Source: Cyanobacteria bacterium REEB417 (GTDB lineage: Bacteria > Cyanobacteriota > Cyanobacteriia > PCC-6307 > Cyanobiaceae). From it: a DNA stretch of 42,997 nt. Within the stretch, counting starts at the first letter, position 1. Every line of letters starts with the position of its first letter. The notes beneath the pieces were generated by a model. That model searched no databases. It had not been told where the DNA came from and saw only the letters and a program-made list of their open reading frames with translations. This document shows, one piece after another, positions 35,288 through 42,997 of the stretch. Location of the stretch: assembly GCA_018970945.1 (NCBI GenBank), contig JAGWVJ010000012.1:1-42997 (forward strand), read 5' to 3'. Made by a program: the position numbers and the translations under genes.

Positions 35288-36871
35288 ATGAGGGCCCGCC
35301 CGTTTCTGGCGGTGGTGCTGGCGGTGGCGGTGGCGTTGCTGGCCCTGGCCGGTGTCGGCTGGTGGCTGGTGCTGGCGCGCTCGCCCCTGCAGCTGCAGCA
35401 TCAGGCCCTGGCCATGCCCCTGGCAGCTCGCTTCGTGCCCCGTCAGGCCGCGCTCAGCGTCTATGTGTTTGCCGATGGCGGCGACCTCGAGGCCTATGCC
35501 CGCGCCGTCGCCCCCGGTGGCCAGCGTCGCCAGGCGGCTGCGGCCATGGCCCGGCTGCGCGATGGGGCCTTTGCGGCAGCGGGCCTCGACTACCCCAGTG
35601 AGCTGGCGTCCTGGCTGGCCCCCGAAACCGCCGTGGCCCTGCTGGGCGACCGGGCCGGTGGGCCCACGGGTGGGGACTGGCTGCTGAGTCTGCGCAGCCG
35701 CGACGCCGAAGGGGCCAGGCGTTTTGTGCAGCGCTTCTGGCAGACCCGCAGCCTGGCCGGCACCGAAGTCCAGGTGGGCACCTACCGCGGCATGGGGGTG
35801 ATCAGCGGCCGCGGCGGCCTGGTGGGCCAGCCCACCCAGCCGCTGGCCACGGCCCTGATCAACAACGACCTGGTGCTGATCGCCTCGGGCCGCAGGGTGC
35901 TCGAGCAGGCCCTCGATGTCTCCCAGATCGATGAACTGAACCAGGCCTCCAGCCCGGGGCTCAGGGCCGGGCTCGCCCAGTTGGGCGAGGGTCTGGCCCT
36001 GGTCTGTGCCCGCGACCAGGCGTTGCAGCAGTGGTTCGGCGCCCCGGAGGGCCTTGGCACGATGGTGGCGGCCCTGCGCCCCGCCGGTGCCGGGCTGGCC
36101 GTTGAGGCCCGCTTTGAGCTGGCCGAGCCGTTGCCGACCCTGGCCGCTGGCGGCGCTGCGGGCACGGCATTGCTGCAGGGCTACCGCGGCGGTGCCACCA
36201 GCCTGGCCCTGCTGCAGTCACCGGCCCGCTGGCCCCAACCGCTCCAGGGTCTGCTGCAGACGGCCCTGGCGGCCGACGATGCCGGTCCCCTGCCCGCGCT
36301 GGTGGCCCAGGCCGATGCCGGCCCCCTGGTGTGGGGCGGTGATGTCCAGGGCTGGCGCCTTGGCACCCCGGCCCGCAGCCCCGACCCGCAGCAGCTGCAG
36401 CCGGCCCTGAAGGCCCAGGGCCTCGTGGAAGCCCCCGTTGATCTGCAGGGCCAGCAGGTGCAGGTCTGGACCCGGTTGCTCGCCAGATCAGGCGCACCCG
36501 CCGCCAGCGGCAGCCTCGAGGCCAGCGTGGTGGGCGCCCATACCAGTCCGGCCGCCCTCAGTACGACGGCCAGCACGACAGCACCCCTCTGGTGGGCCCG
36601 GTCGCTCGAAGCCCTGGGCGCCCAGCTCGAACAGGGCCAGCCGCCCCGGGCGCGATTGGCCGAGCTCGAGGCTCTGCCGGCCCCGGGTGCCCTGCTGCGC
36701 TGGTCGATGGCGGCAGGGCCGGCCCAGCGGCTGCTGCGGGGCTGGCAGCCCTGGCAGTTGCTGTCGGGACTGGCCGCCCGCAACCTGGGCGAGGCCGTCG
36801 ATGGCCTCAGCCTCAGACTTGGGTCGGCCGAGACCCAGCTGCAACTCAACGCGGCCTTGCGTTTTGACTGA
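35288..36871 (+). CDS. DUF3352 family protein, membrane-anchored
   Basis: A 527-residue cyanobacterial protein with an N-terminal signal anchor (FLAVVLAVAVALLALAGVGWWL, about residues 6-27), then a large extracytoplasmic part. Blocks include FVPRQAALSVYVFADGGDLEAYA, a region with ETAVALLGDRAGGPTGGDWLL, and NNDLVLIASGRRVLEQALDV. No catalytic motif visible; function unknown. The ATG at 35288 is preferred because it directly precedes the basic Arg and hydrophobic segment; an ATG at 35264 is possible. The stop overlaps the start of sixA by eight bases. Confidence 0.82.
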   Translation: MRARPFLAVVLAVAVALLALAGVGWWLVLARSPLQLQHQALAMPLAARFVPRQAALSVYVFADGGDLEAYARAVAPGGQRRQAAAAMARLRDGAFAAAGLDYPSELASWLAPETAVALLGDRAGGPTGGDWLLSLRSRDAEGARRFVQRFWQTRSLAGTEVQVGTYRGMGVISGRGGLVGQPTQPLATALINNDLVLIASGRRVLEQALDVSQIDELNQASSPGLRAGLAQLGEGLALVCARDQALQQWFGAPEGLGTMVAALRPAGAGLAVEARFELAEPLPTLAAGGAAGTALLQGYRGGATSLALLQSPARWPQPLQGLLQTALAADDAGPLPALVAQADAGPLVWGGDVQGWRLGTPARSPDPQQLQPALKAQGLVEAPVDLQGQQVQVWTRLLARSGAPAASGSLEASVVGAHTSPAALSTTASTTAPLWWARSLEALGAQLEQGQPPRARLAELEALPAPGALLRWSMAAGPAQRLLRGWQPWQLLSGLAARNLGEAVDGLSLRLGSAETQLQLNAALRFD

Positions 36872-37370
36872 CTCCACCAACCAGAGAGCCACCTGCGAGC
36901 TGTTGCTGCTGCGCCATGGCATCGCCGAGGACGGCGAACCCGATGCGGCCCGGCCCCTGAGTCCAGAGGGGCACCGCCGCACCGCGGCGGTGCTCGAGCG
37001 GCTGCTGCAACTCGGGCTGGGTGCCAATCAGCTGTTCTCGAGCCCGCTGCTGCGGGCCCGCCAGACCGCCGAGCTGGCCCTGGCGGCGGGCCTGGCCCCG
37101 GGGGGGCTGGCCCTGGCTGAGGCCCTGGCGCCTCGAGGAGCAGCCCTGGCCTGGCTGCAGGGTCTGGCCGCAGGCGAGGGCCTGGCCGGCCAGCGCCTGG
37201 CCCTGGTGGGCCATGAACCCGACCTCGGCGACCTGGCCGCTGCCCTGATCGCCGCGCCAGCCGGCAGTCTGCAGCTCAAGAAGGCCGGCGTGGCACTGCT
37301 GCGCTGGCAGCCCGGCGCCGGTCCTGGCCGCCTGCTGCTGCTGGCCAGCCCGAAGCTGCTGCTGGAATGA
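36864..37370 (+). CDS. sixA: Phosphohistidine phosphatase SixA-like
   Basis: Histidine-phosphatase-superfamily protein (168 residues). The catalytic RHG is in LLLLRHGIAEDGEPDAARPLS, the second catalytic His in LALVGHEPDLGDLAAAL, and the family helix is SSPLLRARQTAELAL. It would remove phosphate from phosphohistidines of two-component or PTS-type proteins; the substrate here is not known. The start is a TTG at 36864 within TTGACTGA, which also contains the previous stop (translation coupling). Its own stop is part of ATGA with a mini-ORF (see findings). Confidence 0.85.
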   Translation: MTDSTNQRATCELLLLRHGIAEDGEPDAARPLSPEGHRRTAAVLERLLQLGLGANQLFSSPLLRARQTAELALAAGLAPGGLALAEALAPRGAALAWLQGLAAGEGLAGQRLALVGHEPDLGDLAAALIAAPAGSLQLKKAGVALLRWQPGAGPGRLLLLASPKLLLE

Positions 37371-37417
37371 GCACTGCAGTCAGCACTTCAGTCAGCACTT
37401 CAGTCTGAGCTGCAGTC
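37370..37417. repeat. 12-base tandem repeat, four units, between sixA and gltA
   Basis: Units AGCACTGCAGTC, AGCACTTCAGTC, AGCACTTCAGTC and TGAGCTGCAGTC at an exact 12-base period. It lies in the 105-base gap before gltA. A mini-frame from ATG 37367, overlapping the sixA stop, reads MSTAVSTSVSTSV then stop. Confidence 0.8.
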
Positions 37418-37475
37418 AGCGCTACGGAGCGATCGGCAGGCTCGCCCTAGGTTCAGGGCATCAGCATCATCGGCC

Positions 37476-38645
37476 ATGGCTGTTGAGTCGCCCACCGCGC
37501 CTGCCACGCCCGAGCGGCAGCCGTTTCGCCCTGGTCTCGAGGGGGTGCCGGCGACCCAGTCGGCCATCTGCGACATCGACGGTCAGCAGGGCCTGCTCAC
37601 CTACCGGGGGTACTCGGTGGGCGATCTGGTGGCCCAGAGCAGTTTTCTGGAGACCGCCTACCTGCTGATCTGGGGCGAGCTGCCCACATCAACCGAGCTG
37701 CGCGCCTTTGAGCACGAGGTGCAGATGCACCGGCGGGTGAGCTTCCGCATCCGCGACATGATGAAGAGCTTCCCCTCGGGGGGGCATCCCATGGATGCGC
37801 TGCAGGCCAGTGCCGCTTCCCTGGGGCTCTTCTATTCGCGCCGGGCGCTCGACAACCCCGAATACATCGTGGGTGCGGTGGTGCGGCTGCTCGCCAAGAT
37901 CCCCACGATGGTGGCGGCCTTTCAACTGATCCGCAAAGGCCAGGACCCGATCCAGCCCCGCGACGACCTGGCCTACGCGGCCAACTTTCTGTACATGCTC
38001 ACCGAGCGGGAGCCCGACCCGCTGGCGGCGCGCATCTTCGACACCTGTTTGATCCTGCACGCCGAGCACAGCCTCAACGCCAGCACCTTCAGCGCCCGGG
38101 TGACCGCCAGCACCCTCACCGACCCCTATGCGGTGGTGGCCTCGGCGGTGGGCACCCTGGCCGGCCCCCTGCATGGCGGTGCCAACGAAGACGTGCTGGC
38201 CATGCTCGAGGAGATCGGAAGCCTCGATCAGGTCGAGCCCTGGCTGGAGCAGGCCATGGCCCAGAAGCAGAAGATCATGGGCTTCGGCCACCGCGAATAC
38301 AAGGTCAAGGACCCACGGGCGGTGATCCTGCAGAAGCTGGCCGAAGACCTGTTCGATCAGTTCGGCCACGATCCCCTCTACGACCTGGCCCGCAAGCTCG
38401 AAGAGGTGGCGGCCGAGCGGCTCGGCCCCAAGGGCATCTATCCCAATGTCGACTTCTATTCGGGCTTGGTGTACCGCAAGCTGGGAATTCCTGAAGATCT
38501 GTTCACGCCGATCTTTGCCATTGCCCGCACCGCCGGCTGGCTGGCCCATTGGAAGGAACAGTTGGGGGCCAACCGCATCTACCGCCCCTCGCAGATCTAC
38601 ACCGGAGCTGCCGGCCGTGACTGGATGCCCCTACAGGCCCGCTAA
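37476..38645 (+). CDS. gltA: Citrate synthase
   Basis: Condenses oxaloacetate and acetyl-CoA at the entry to the (partial) TCA route. 389 residues. Seen: the start block GLEGVPATQSAICDIDGQ, LTYRGYSVGDL, SFPSGGHPMDALQ, the catalytic His in LHAEHSLNASTFSARV, GPLHGGANEDVLAML, MGFGHREYKVKDPRA, and the Asp-bearing YPNVDFYSGLVYRKLGIP. A 2-methylcitrate synthase is excluded only by context, not by a single residue. The gap to the next gene, ndhA, is 24 bases on the same strand. Confidence 0.95.
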   Translation: MAVESPTAPATPERQPFRPGLEGVPATQSAICDIDGQQGLLTYRGYSVGDLVAQSSFLETAYLLIWGELPTSTELRAFEHEVQMHRRVSFRIRDMMKSFPSGGHPMDALQASAASLGLFYSRRALDNPEYIVGAVVRLLAKIPTMVAAFQLIRKGQDPIQPRDDLAYAANFLYMLTEREPDPLAARIFDTCLILHAEHSLNASTFSARVTASTLTDPYAVVASAVGTLAGPLHGGANEDVLAMLEEIGSLDQVEPWLEQAMAQKQKIMGFGHREYKVKDPRAVILQKLAEDLFDQFGHDPLYDLARKLEEVAAERLGPKGIYPNVDFYSGLVYRKLGIPEDLFTPIFAIARTAGWLAHWKEQLGANRIYRPSQIYTGAAGRDWMPLQAR

Positions 38646-38669
38646 GTTGCCTCCACGGTTGCTGTTCCA

Positions 38670-39788
38670 ATGGTGAACTCCCTTGACCTGCAGGCCAGCT
38701 TCGAGGCGACCCTCGAAGGCCTTGGCCTGAGCCCGGGGGCTGCCCACCTGCTCTGGTTGCCCCTGCCCATGGTGCTGGTGCTGGTGGCCGCCGTGGTCGG
38801 GGTGCTGGTCAATGTCTGGCTCGAGCGCAAGATCTCGGCGGCGGTGCAGCAGCGCATCGGCCCTGAATACGCCGGAGCCCTGGGGATCCTGCAGCCCATG
38901 GCCGATGGCCTGAAACTGCTGTTCAAGGAAGACATCATCCCGGCCCGGGCCGACGGACTGCTGTTCACTCTGGGCCCGGTCCTGGTGCTGGTGCCGGTGA
39001 TTCTCAGCTGGCTGGTCGTGCCGTTCGGTCAGACCATGCTGATTAGCAATGTGGGCATCGGGATCTTTCTCTGGATCGCCCTCAGCAGCATCCAGCCCAT
39101 CGGCCTGCTGATGAGCGGTTACGCGTCCAACAACAAGTATTCGCTGCTGGGTGGCCTGCGTGCCGCGGCCCAATCGATCAGCTACGAGATCCCCCTGGCG
39201 CTGGCTGTGCTGGCGATCGTGATGATGAGCAACTCGCTCAGCACGGTCGATATCGTCAACCAACAGACCGGCGCGGGAATCCTCAGCTGGAACATCTGGC
39301 GCCAGCCCGTCGGTTTCGTGATCTTCTGGATCTGTGCCCTGGCCGAGTGCGAGCGCCTGCCCTTTGACCTGCCGGAGGCCGAGGAGGAGCTGGTCGCCGG
39401 CTACCAGACCGAGTACGCCGGCATGAAGTTCGCCCTCTTCTACCTGGGTAGCTACATCAACCTGGTGCTCTCGGCCCTTTTGGTTTCGGTGCTCTATCTG
39501 GGGGGTTGGAGCTTCCCGATCCCGGTTGAATGGCTTGCCGGCTGGCTGGGCCAGCCCCTCGATGCCGCTCCTGTGCAGGTGATCACCGCCTCGCTTGGCA
39601 TCGTGATGACCGTGCTCAAGGCCTACCTGCTGGTCTTCTTTGCGATCCTGCTGCGCTGGACGGTGCCCCGGGTACGCATCGACCAGCTGCTCGATCTGGG
39701 TTGGAAGTTCCTGCTGCCGATCGCCCTGGTCAACCTGCTGGTCACTGCTGGCCTCAAGCTGGCCTTTCCCGGCGTGTTCGGGGGATGA
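38670..39788 (+). CDS. ndhA: NAD(P)H-quinone oxidoreductase subunit 1 (NDH-1)
   Basis: NuoH-type membrane subunit at the junction of the arms of NDH-1. 372 residues, about eight transmembrane helices. Seen: [87 protein letters not shown], all matching the quinone-cavity loops. First gene of the ndhA-I-G-E run. 83 bases precede ndhI and show nothing recognisable. Confidence 0.97.
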   Translation: MVNSLDLQASFEATLEGLGLSPGAAHLLWLPLPMVLVLVAAVVGVLVNVWLERKISAAVQQRIGPEYAGALGILQPMADGLKLLFKEDIIPARADGLLFTLGPVLVLVPVILSWLVVPFGQTMLISNVGIGIFLWIALSSIQPIGLLMSGYASNNKYSLLGGLRAAAQSISYEIPLALAVLAIVMMSNSLSTVDIVNQQTGAGILSWNIWRQPVGFVIFWICALAECERLPFDLPEAEEELVAGYQTEYAGMKFALFYLGSYINLVLSALLVSVLYLGGWSFPIPVEWLAGWLGQPLDAAPVQVITASLGIVMTVLKAYLLVFFAILLRWTVPRVRIDQLLDLGWKFLLPIALVNLLVTAGLKLAFPGVFGG

Positions 39789-39871
39789 TCAAGCCCCAGA
39801 ACCGCCCCTGCACCGCCCATGATGGGAGGTGGATTGCTCCCGTCACGCTGTCCGGTTTTCTCTGAGTCGCC

Positions 39872-40507
39872 ATGTTCGGGTTCCTCAAACAAGTCGGTGA
39901 CTACACCCGCGATGCGGTTAGTGCAGCCCAGTACCTGGGCCAGGGCTTGTCGGTCACCTTCGATCACCTGCGCCGCAGGCCGGTCACGGTTCAGTACCCC
40001 TACGAGAAGCTGATTCCTTCTGAGCGTTATCGCGGGCGCATCCACTACGAATTCGACAAGTGCATCGCGTGTGAGGTGTGCGTGCGGGTCTGCCCCATCA
40101 ACCTGCCGGTGGTCGACTGGGTCATGAACAAGGCCACCAAGAAGAAGGAGTTGCGCAATTACTCGATCGACTTCGGGGTGTGCATTTTTTGCGGCAACTG
40201 CGTGGAGTACTGCCCCACCAACTGCCTCTCGATGACCGAGGAGTACGAGTTGGCCGCATTCGACCGCCACAGCCTCAATTACGACAACGTGGCCCTGGGC
40301 CGCCTGCCCACCAGCGTGACCACCGATCCCTCGGTGGTTCCCCTGCGGGAGCTGGCCTACCTGCCCAAGGGCGAGATGGACCCCCATGGCGTTGATCCCA
40401 GCCGGCCCCGCGCCGGCCAACTGCCCGAGCAGGTGCTCGAAACCTTGCCCAAAACCCCTGCCGCGTCCCAAGCTGCCGGCACAACCAAGGGTGCCGCCGA
40501 CGCATGA
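39872..40507 (+). CDS. ndhI: NAD(P)H-quinone oxidoreductase subunit I, 2x[4Fe-4S]
   Basis: Ferredoxin-like subunit carrying two [4Fe-4S] clusters in the peripheral arm. 211 residues. The cluster motifs are [19 protein letters not shown] and [18 protein letters not shown], both complete. N-terminal block [20 protein letters not shown] is family-like. The C-terminal tail ([19 protein letters not shown]) is low-complexity. The stop overlaps the ndhG ATG as ATGA. Confidence 0.97.
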   Translation: MFGFLKQVGDYTRDAVSAAQYLGQGLSVTFDHLRRRPVTVQYPYEKLIPSERYRGRIHYEFDKCIACEVCVRVCPINLPVVDWVMNKATKKKELRNYSIDFGVCIFCGNCVEYCPTNCLSMTEEYELAAFDRHSLNYDNVALGRLPTSVTTDPSVVPLRELAYLPKGEMDPHGVDPSRPRAGQLPEQVLETLPKTPAASQAAGTTKGAADA

Positions 40508-41100
40508 CGATCGCTTCGACCACCCAGCAGATCTGCTTTGCCGTTCTCTCGCTCACCCTGGTGGTGGGTGCGTTCGGTGTGGTGCTCTTGCCCAACATCG
40601 TCTATTCGGCCTTCCTGCTGGGAGGGGTGTTCCTCTCGGTGGCAGGGCTTTATTTGCTGCTCAACGCCAGCTTCGTGGCCGCCGCCCAGATCCTTGTGTA
40701 CGTGGGCGCCGTCAACGTGCTGATCCTGTTCGCGATCATGCTCGTCAACAAGCGCGAAGATCTCTCGGCCATCCCTGGTCTGGCGGTGCGTCGGTTGCTG
40801 TCGGCCCTGGTGTGTGCCGGTTTGTTTGTGCTGCTGGTGCGGGTCGCCTTCACGACACCCTGGGCCCTGCCGGGCCCTGCCTCGATCGGTGAAGAGGCCA
40901 CGGCCCGCATCGGCGAGCATCTGTTCAGCGACTACCTGCTGCCGTTTGAACTTGCGTCGGTGCTGCTGCTGATGGCCATGATCGGCGCCATTGTGCTGGC
41001 ACGCCGCGACGTGTTCGCCAGCGATGTGATCACCGGCGAGCCAGCCGATCAGGGCTTGCTCGAGAAGGCCCGCACCCCCCTCCTCACCAGCAAGCCATGA
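40504..41100 (+). CDS. ndhG: NAD(P)H-quinone oxidoreductase subunit 6 (NDH-1)
   Basis: NuoJ-type membrane subunit. 198 residues with five hydrophobic helices. Diagnostic blocks: [40 protein letters not shown] and [16 protein letters not shown], plus the C-terminal [19 protein letters not shown]. Overlaps ndhI and ndhE by four bases at each end, so translation is coupled along the operon. Confidence 0.96.
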   Translation: MTIASTTQQICFAVLSLTLVVGAFGVVLLPNIVYSAFLLGGVFLSVAGLYLLLNASFVAAAQILVYVGAVNVLILFAIMLVNKREDLSAIPGLAVRRLLSALVCAGLFVLLVRVAFTTPWALPGPASIGEEATARIGEHLFSDYLLPFELASVLLLMAMIGAIVLARRDVFASDVITGEPADQGLLEKARTPLLTSKP

Positions 41101-41420
41101 CCCTGCCCACCGAGATTCCTCTCCAGGCCTATCTGGTGCTGGCTGCCGTGCTCTTCTGCGTTGGCGTCTGGGGCCTGATCAACAGCCGCAACGCCGTGCG
41201 GGTGCTGATGAGCATTGAGTTGATGCTCAACGCCGTCAACATCAATCTGATGGCTTTCTCCAGCTATCTCGATGGTCAGCTGATTCGCGGGCAGGTATTC
41301 GCGATCTTCGTGATCACCGTGGCCGCCGCCGAGGCTGCTGTGGGTCTTGCAATTTTGCTGTCGCTCTACCGCAACCGCGAAACGGTCGACATGGAGCGCT
41401 TCAACCTGCTGCGCTGGTAG
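41097..41420 (+). CDS. ndhE: NAD(P)H-quinone oxidoreductase subunit 4L (NDH-1)
   Basis: NuoK-type subunit, 107 residues, three transmembrane helices. Blocks: [40 protein letters not shown] with the conserved membrane Glu, and [20 protein letters not shown] with the second conserved Glu. Last ndh gene of the run; nadK follows 11 bases later on the same strand. Confidence 0.97.
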   Translation: MTLPTEIPLQAYLVLAAVLFCVGVWGLINSRNAVRVLMSIELMLNAVNINLMAFSSYLDGQLIRGQVFAIFVITVAAAEAAVGLAILLSLYRNRETVDMERFNLLRW

Positions 41421-41431
41421 GCCTCGGCTCC

Positions 41432-42379
41432 ATGCGGCTTGAGCGTGTCTGGCTGATCGTGCGTGCCGGTAGCCAGGCCGCCCAGCGTCAAGCCCGCCGC
41501 TGCGCCGAAGATCTGCATGCCAGGGGTGTGGCGGTGGTGACCGCCACCAGCGGCCTGGCCAGCAATCCGTTTCCTGGACTGCTCGCCACCGAGCCCCACC
41601 TGCCCGATCTCGCCCTGGTGCTGGGTGGTGACGGCACTGTGCTCGGTGCGGCCCGCCACCTGGCACCGCTCGATGTGCCGATTCTCAGTTTCAACGTGGG
41701 CGGCCATCTGGGCTTTCTGACCCACGACCGCCGCCTGCTGCGGCTCGGCGATCAGCCCGATTCGCTGTGGCAGCGGCTTGGCGATGACCATTTTGCGCTC
41801 GAGCGGCGCATGATGCTCGAGGCGCGGGTGCTGCGCGCCCAGAGCCGTCTGGAACCCGATGCCGGCAGCGGCGATGGCGAGGCCGACGGCCCCCACCTGG
41901 CCCTCAACGACCTGTATTTCAGGCCCTGCCTTGACGAGGTGTCACCCACCTGCCTGCTCGAGCTCGAGATCGACGGCGAGGTGGTTGACCAGTACCGCGG
42001 CGATGGCCTGATCATCGCCACCCCCACCGGCTCCACCGGCTATGCCATGGCGGCCGGGGGCCCGATTTTGCATCCCGGCATCGAGGCGATCGTGGTCAAC
42101 CCGATCTGCCCCATGAGCCTCTCGAGCCGGGCGGTGGTGGTGCCTCCACGCTCCCAGCTGTGCGTGTGGCCCCTGGGCGAGCTGAGCCGCAAGGTCAAGC
42201 TGTGGAAGGATGGCGCCTACGCGACCGTGCTCGAGCCTGGCGATCGCTGCCTGGTGCAACGCAGCGACCATCCGGCGTTGCTCGTGATTCTGGACCAGAG
42301 CCCGTCGTATTACCGGGCCCTGACCCGCAAGCTGCACTGGGCCGGCGACCTCACGGCTGCCGAGCATTCCCACAACTGA
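41432..42379 (+). CDS. nadK: NAD kinase
   Basis: Phosphorylates NAD to NADP. 315 residues. The diagnostic GGDGT is in [20 protein letters not shown], followed by [28 protein letters not shown], and [20 protein letters not shown], with the end region [19 protein letters not shown]. Placement next to ndh genes fits a supply of NADP(H), but that link is inferred. Cyanobacteria usually carry two NadKs; which one this is cannot be said here. Confidence 0.95.
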   Translation: MRLERVWLIVRAGSQAAQRQARRCAEDLHARGVAVVTATSGLASNPFPGLLATEPHLPDLALVLGGDGTVLGAARHLAPLDVPILSFNVGGHLGFLTHDRRLLRLGDQPDSLWQRLGDDHFALERRMMLEARVLRAQSRLEPDAGSGDGEADGPHLALNDLYFRPCLDEVSPTCLLELEIDGEVVDQYRGDGLIIATPTGSTGYAMAAGGPILHPGIEAIVVNPICPMSLSSRAVVVPPRSQLCVWPLGELSRKVKLWKDGAYATVLEPGDRCLVQRSDHPALLVILDQSPSYYRALTRKLHWAGDLTAAEHSHN

Positions 42380-42388
42380 GGCACGCCG

Positions 42389-42907
42389 ATGGCCTACGAG
42401 ATCGAGCGGCGGTTTCTGGTGCGGGGTGAGGCCTGGCGCGCCCATGTGCGCTGGCAGCGGCGCCTGCAGCAGGGGTATCTGAGTGCCTCGGCCGAGGGGT
42501 TCACCACGCGCGTGCGCTGCGATGGCGACGGGGGCGCCTGGCTGACGCTCAAGTGCGCTGCTTCCGGCCAGGGGCCGGCGGTGCGCCATGAATTCGAGTA
42601 CGCCATCCCGGAGGCCGATGCCCAGGCGCTGCTGGAGCTGGCCCAAGCGGCCTTGTGCAAACGGCGTTTTGGACTTGATCTACCCGGTGGCGACTGGGTT
42701 CTCGATGTGTTTGAGGGGGCCAATGCTCCGCTGGTGATCGCCGAGGTGGAGCTGCCAGCACCCGATCAGGCGGTGGTGGTTCCGCCCTGGTGTGTGCGCG
42801 AGATCACGGGTGAGGGTCGCTTCAGCAATGCGGCTCTGGCGCTGCTGCCTTTAGCCGCCTGGCCTGCATCAGAGCGGAGTCATCAGCTCGAGGCATGGTT
42901 GGCTTGA
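42389..42907 (+). CDS. CYTH domain protein (triphosphate-tunnel enzyme family)
   Basis: 172 residues. Begins MAYEIERRFLVRGEAW; the ExExK motif of CYTH proteins is present as EIERR (the Lys is Arg). Further tunnel strands: QQGYLSASAEGFTTRVRC, AWLTLKCAASGQG, HEFEYAIPEADAQALLE, and VLDVFEGANAPLVIAEVEL. Family members hydrolyse tripolyphosphate or other triphosphates; substrate unknown here. It begins nine bases after nadK, likely in the same operon. Confidence 0.87.
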   Translation: MAYEIERRFLVRGEAWRAHVRWQRRLQQGYLSASAEGFTTRVRCDGDGGAWLTLKCAASGQGPAVRHEFEYAIPEADAQALLELAQAALCKRRFGLDLPGGDWVLDVFEGANAPLVIAEVELPAPDQAVVVPPWCVREITGEGRFSNAALALLPLAAWPASERSHQLEAWLA

Positions 42908-42933
42908 CGGGGTGCGTCACGTCGTGGCGGGGA

Positions 42934-42997
42934 TCAGCCCTGTTCAGCGCGCTGGACGCCGGCCTCGATCGCATTGGACTGCAGATGGCAGCAGTTG
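42934..42997 (-). CDS. 3' tip of a gene running off the window edge
   Basis: A minus-strand frame open to the edge ends in a TGA here. The last residues are NCCHLQSNAIEAGVQRAEQG, which look like the helical C-terminus of a real protein. Family not identifiable from 20 residues. It converges with the CYTH gene 26 bases away, an arrangement consistent with a true stop. Confidence 0.4.
   Translation of the reverse strand, partial: NCCHLQSNAIEAGVQRAEQG

Overview
The window is a densely coded, GC-rich (roughly two-thirds G+C by eye) piece of a cyanobacterial chromosome, most likely from the Synechococcus/Cyanobium picocyanobacterial group. The lineage call rests on gene content: a chlorophyll gene (chlM), a phylloquinone locus (menF, menA, menC, menE and a DHNA-CoA thioesterase), cyanobacterial/plastid-type NDH-1 genes (ndhH and ndhA-I-G-E), and cyanobacteria-restricted families (DUF3285, DUF3352). 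The genus is an inference. No tRNA, rRNA, CRISPR array, transposase or prophage gene was recognised. This is core chromosome rather than an island.

Layout. 1-2.7 kb: 3' part of argS, a small unknown gene and hisC. 2.7-6.6 kb: a tightly overlapping minus-strand run read prfB > DUF3285 > ybeY > dgkA > trpG, then an exported MBL-fold protein. prfB carries a +1 programmed frameshift site. 6.9-8.1 kb: grxC-gshB (glutathione). 8.1-14 kb: phylloquinone (vitamin K1) locus, with menF and a DUF3307 membrane protein on the minus strand, menA-menC-menE divergent on the plus strand, and the thioesterase on the minus strand. 14-16.4 kb: two membrane proteins and ndhH. 16.5-21.2 kb: rsmH, a flavin amine oxidase, a cysteine desulfurase, an exported unknown protein and a LuxR-type response regulator. 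21.2-26 kb: an atypical RluA-like protein, chlM, nagA, purE and an AI-2E-family transporter. 26-31 kb: one very large phytase-like/5'-nucleotidase protein. 31-35 kb: cysC, a small unknown ORF, a SUI1-type factor, trpB and hrcA. 35-37.4 kb: a rhodanese, a DUF3352 protein and sixA. 37.5-43 kb: gltA, ndhA-I-G-E, nadK, a CYTH protein and the 3' tip of one more gene.

How the genes fit together. menF, menC, menE, the thioesterase and menA are most of the chorismate-to-phylloquinone route for photosystem I; menD, menB and the final methyltransferase are not here. ndhA-I-G-E and ndhH encode the membrane arm and the connecting part of NDH-1 (respiration and cyclic electron flow). The large phosphatase is probably a phosphorus-scavenging exoenzyme, and degenerate 11-bp-spaced repeats upstream of it could be a Pho box.

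The least ordinary signals are: the prfB recoding site; a terminator-like perfect hairpin inside the RluA-like gene, with a diverged copy in the prfB-grxC gap; loss of the expected catalytic Asp in that RluA-like protein; loss of the HxHxDH motif in the exported MBL-fold protein; the phytase-like domain nested in a beta-propeller of the giant phosphatase; and two short 12-bp tandem arrays between genes. I did not find a clearly new multi-gene system.
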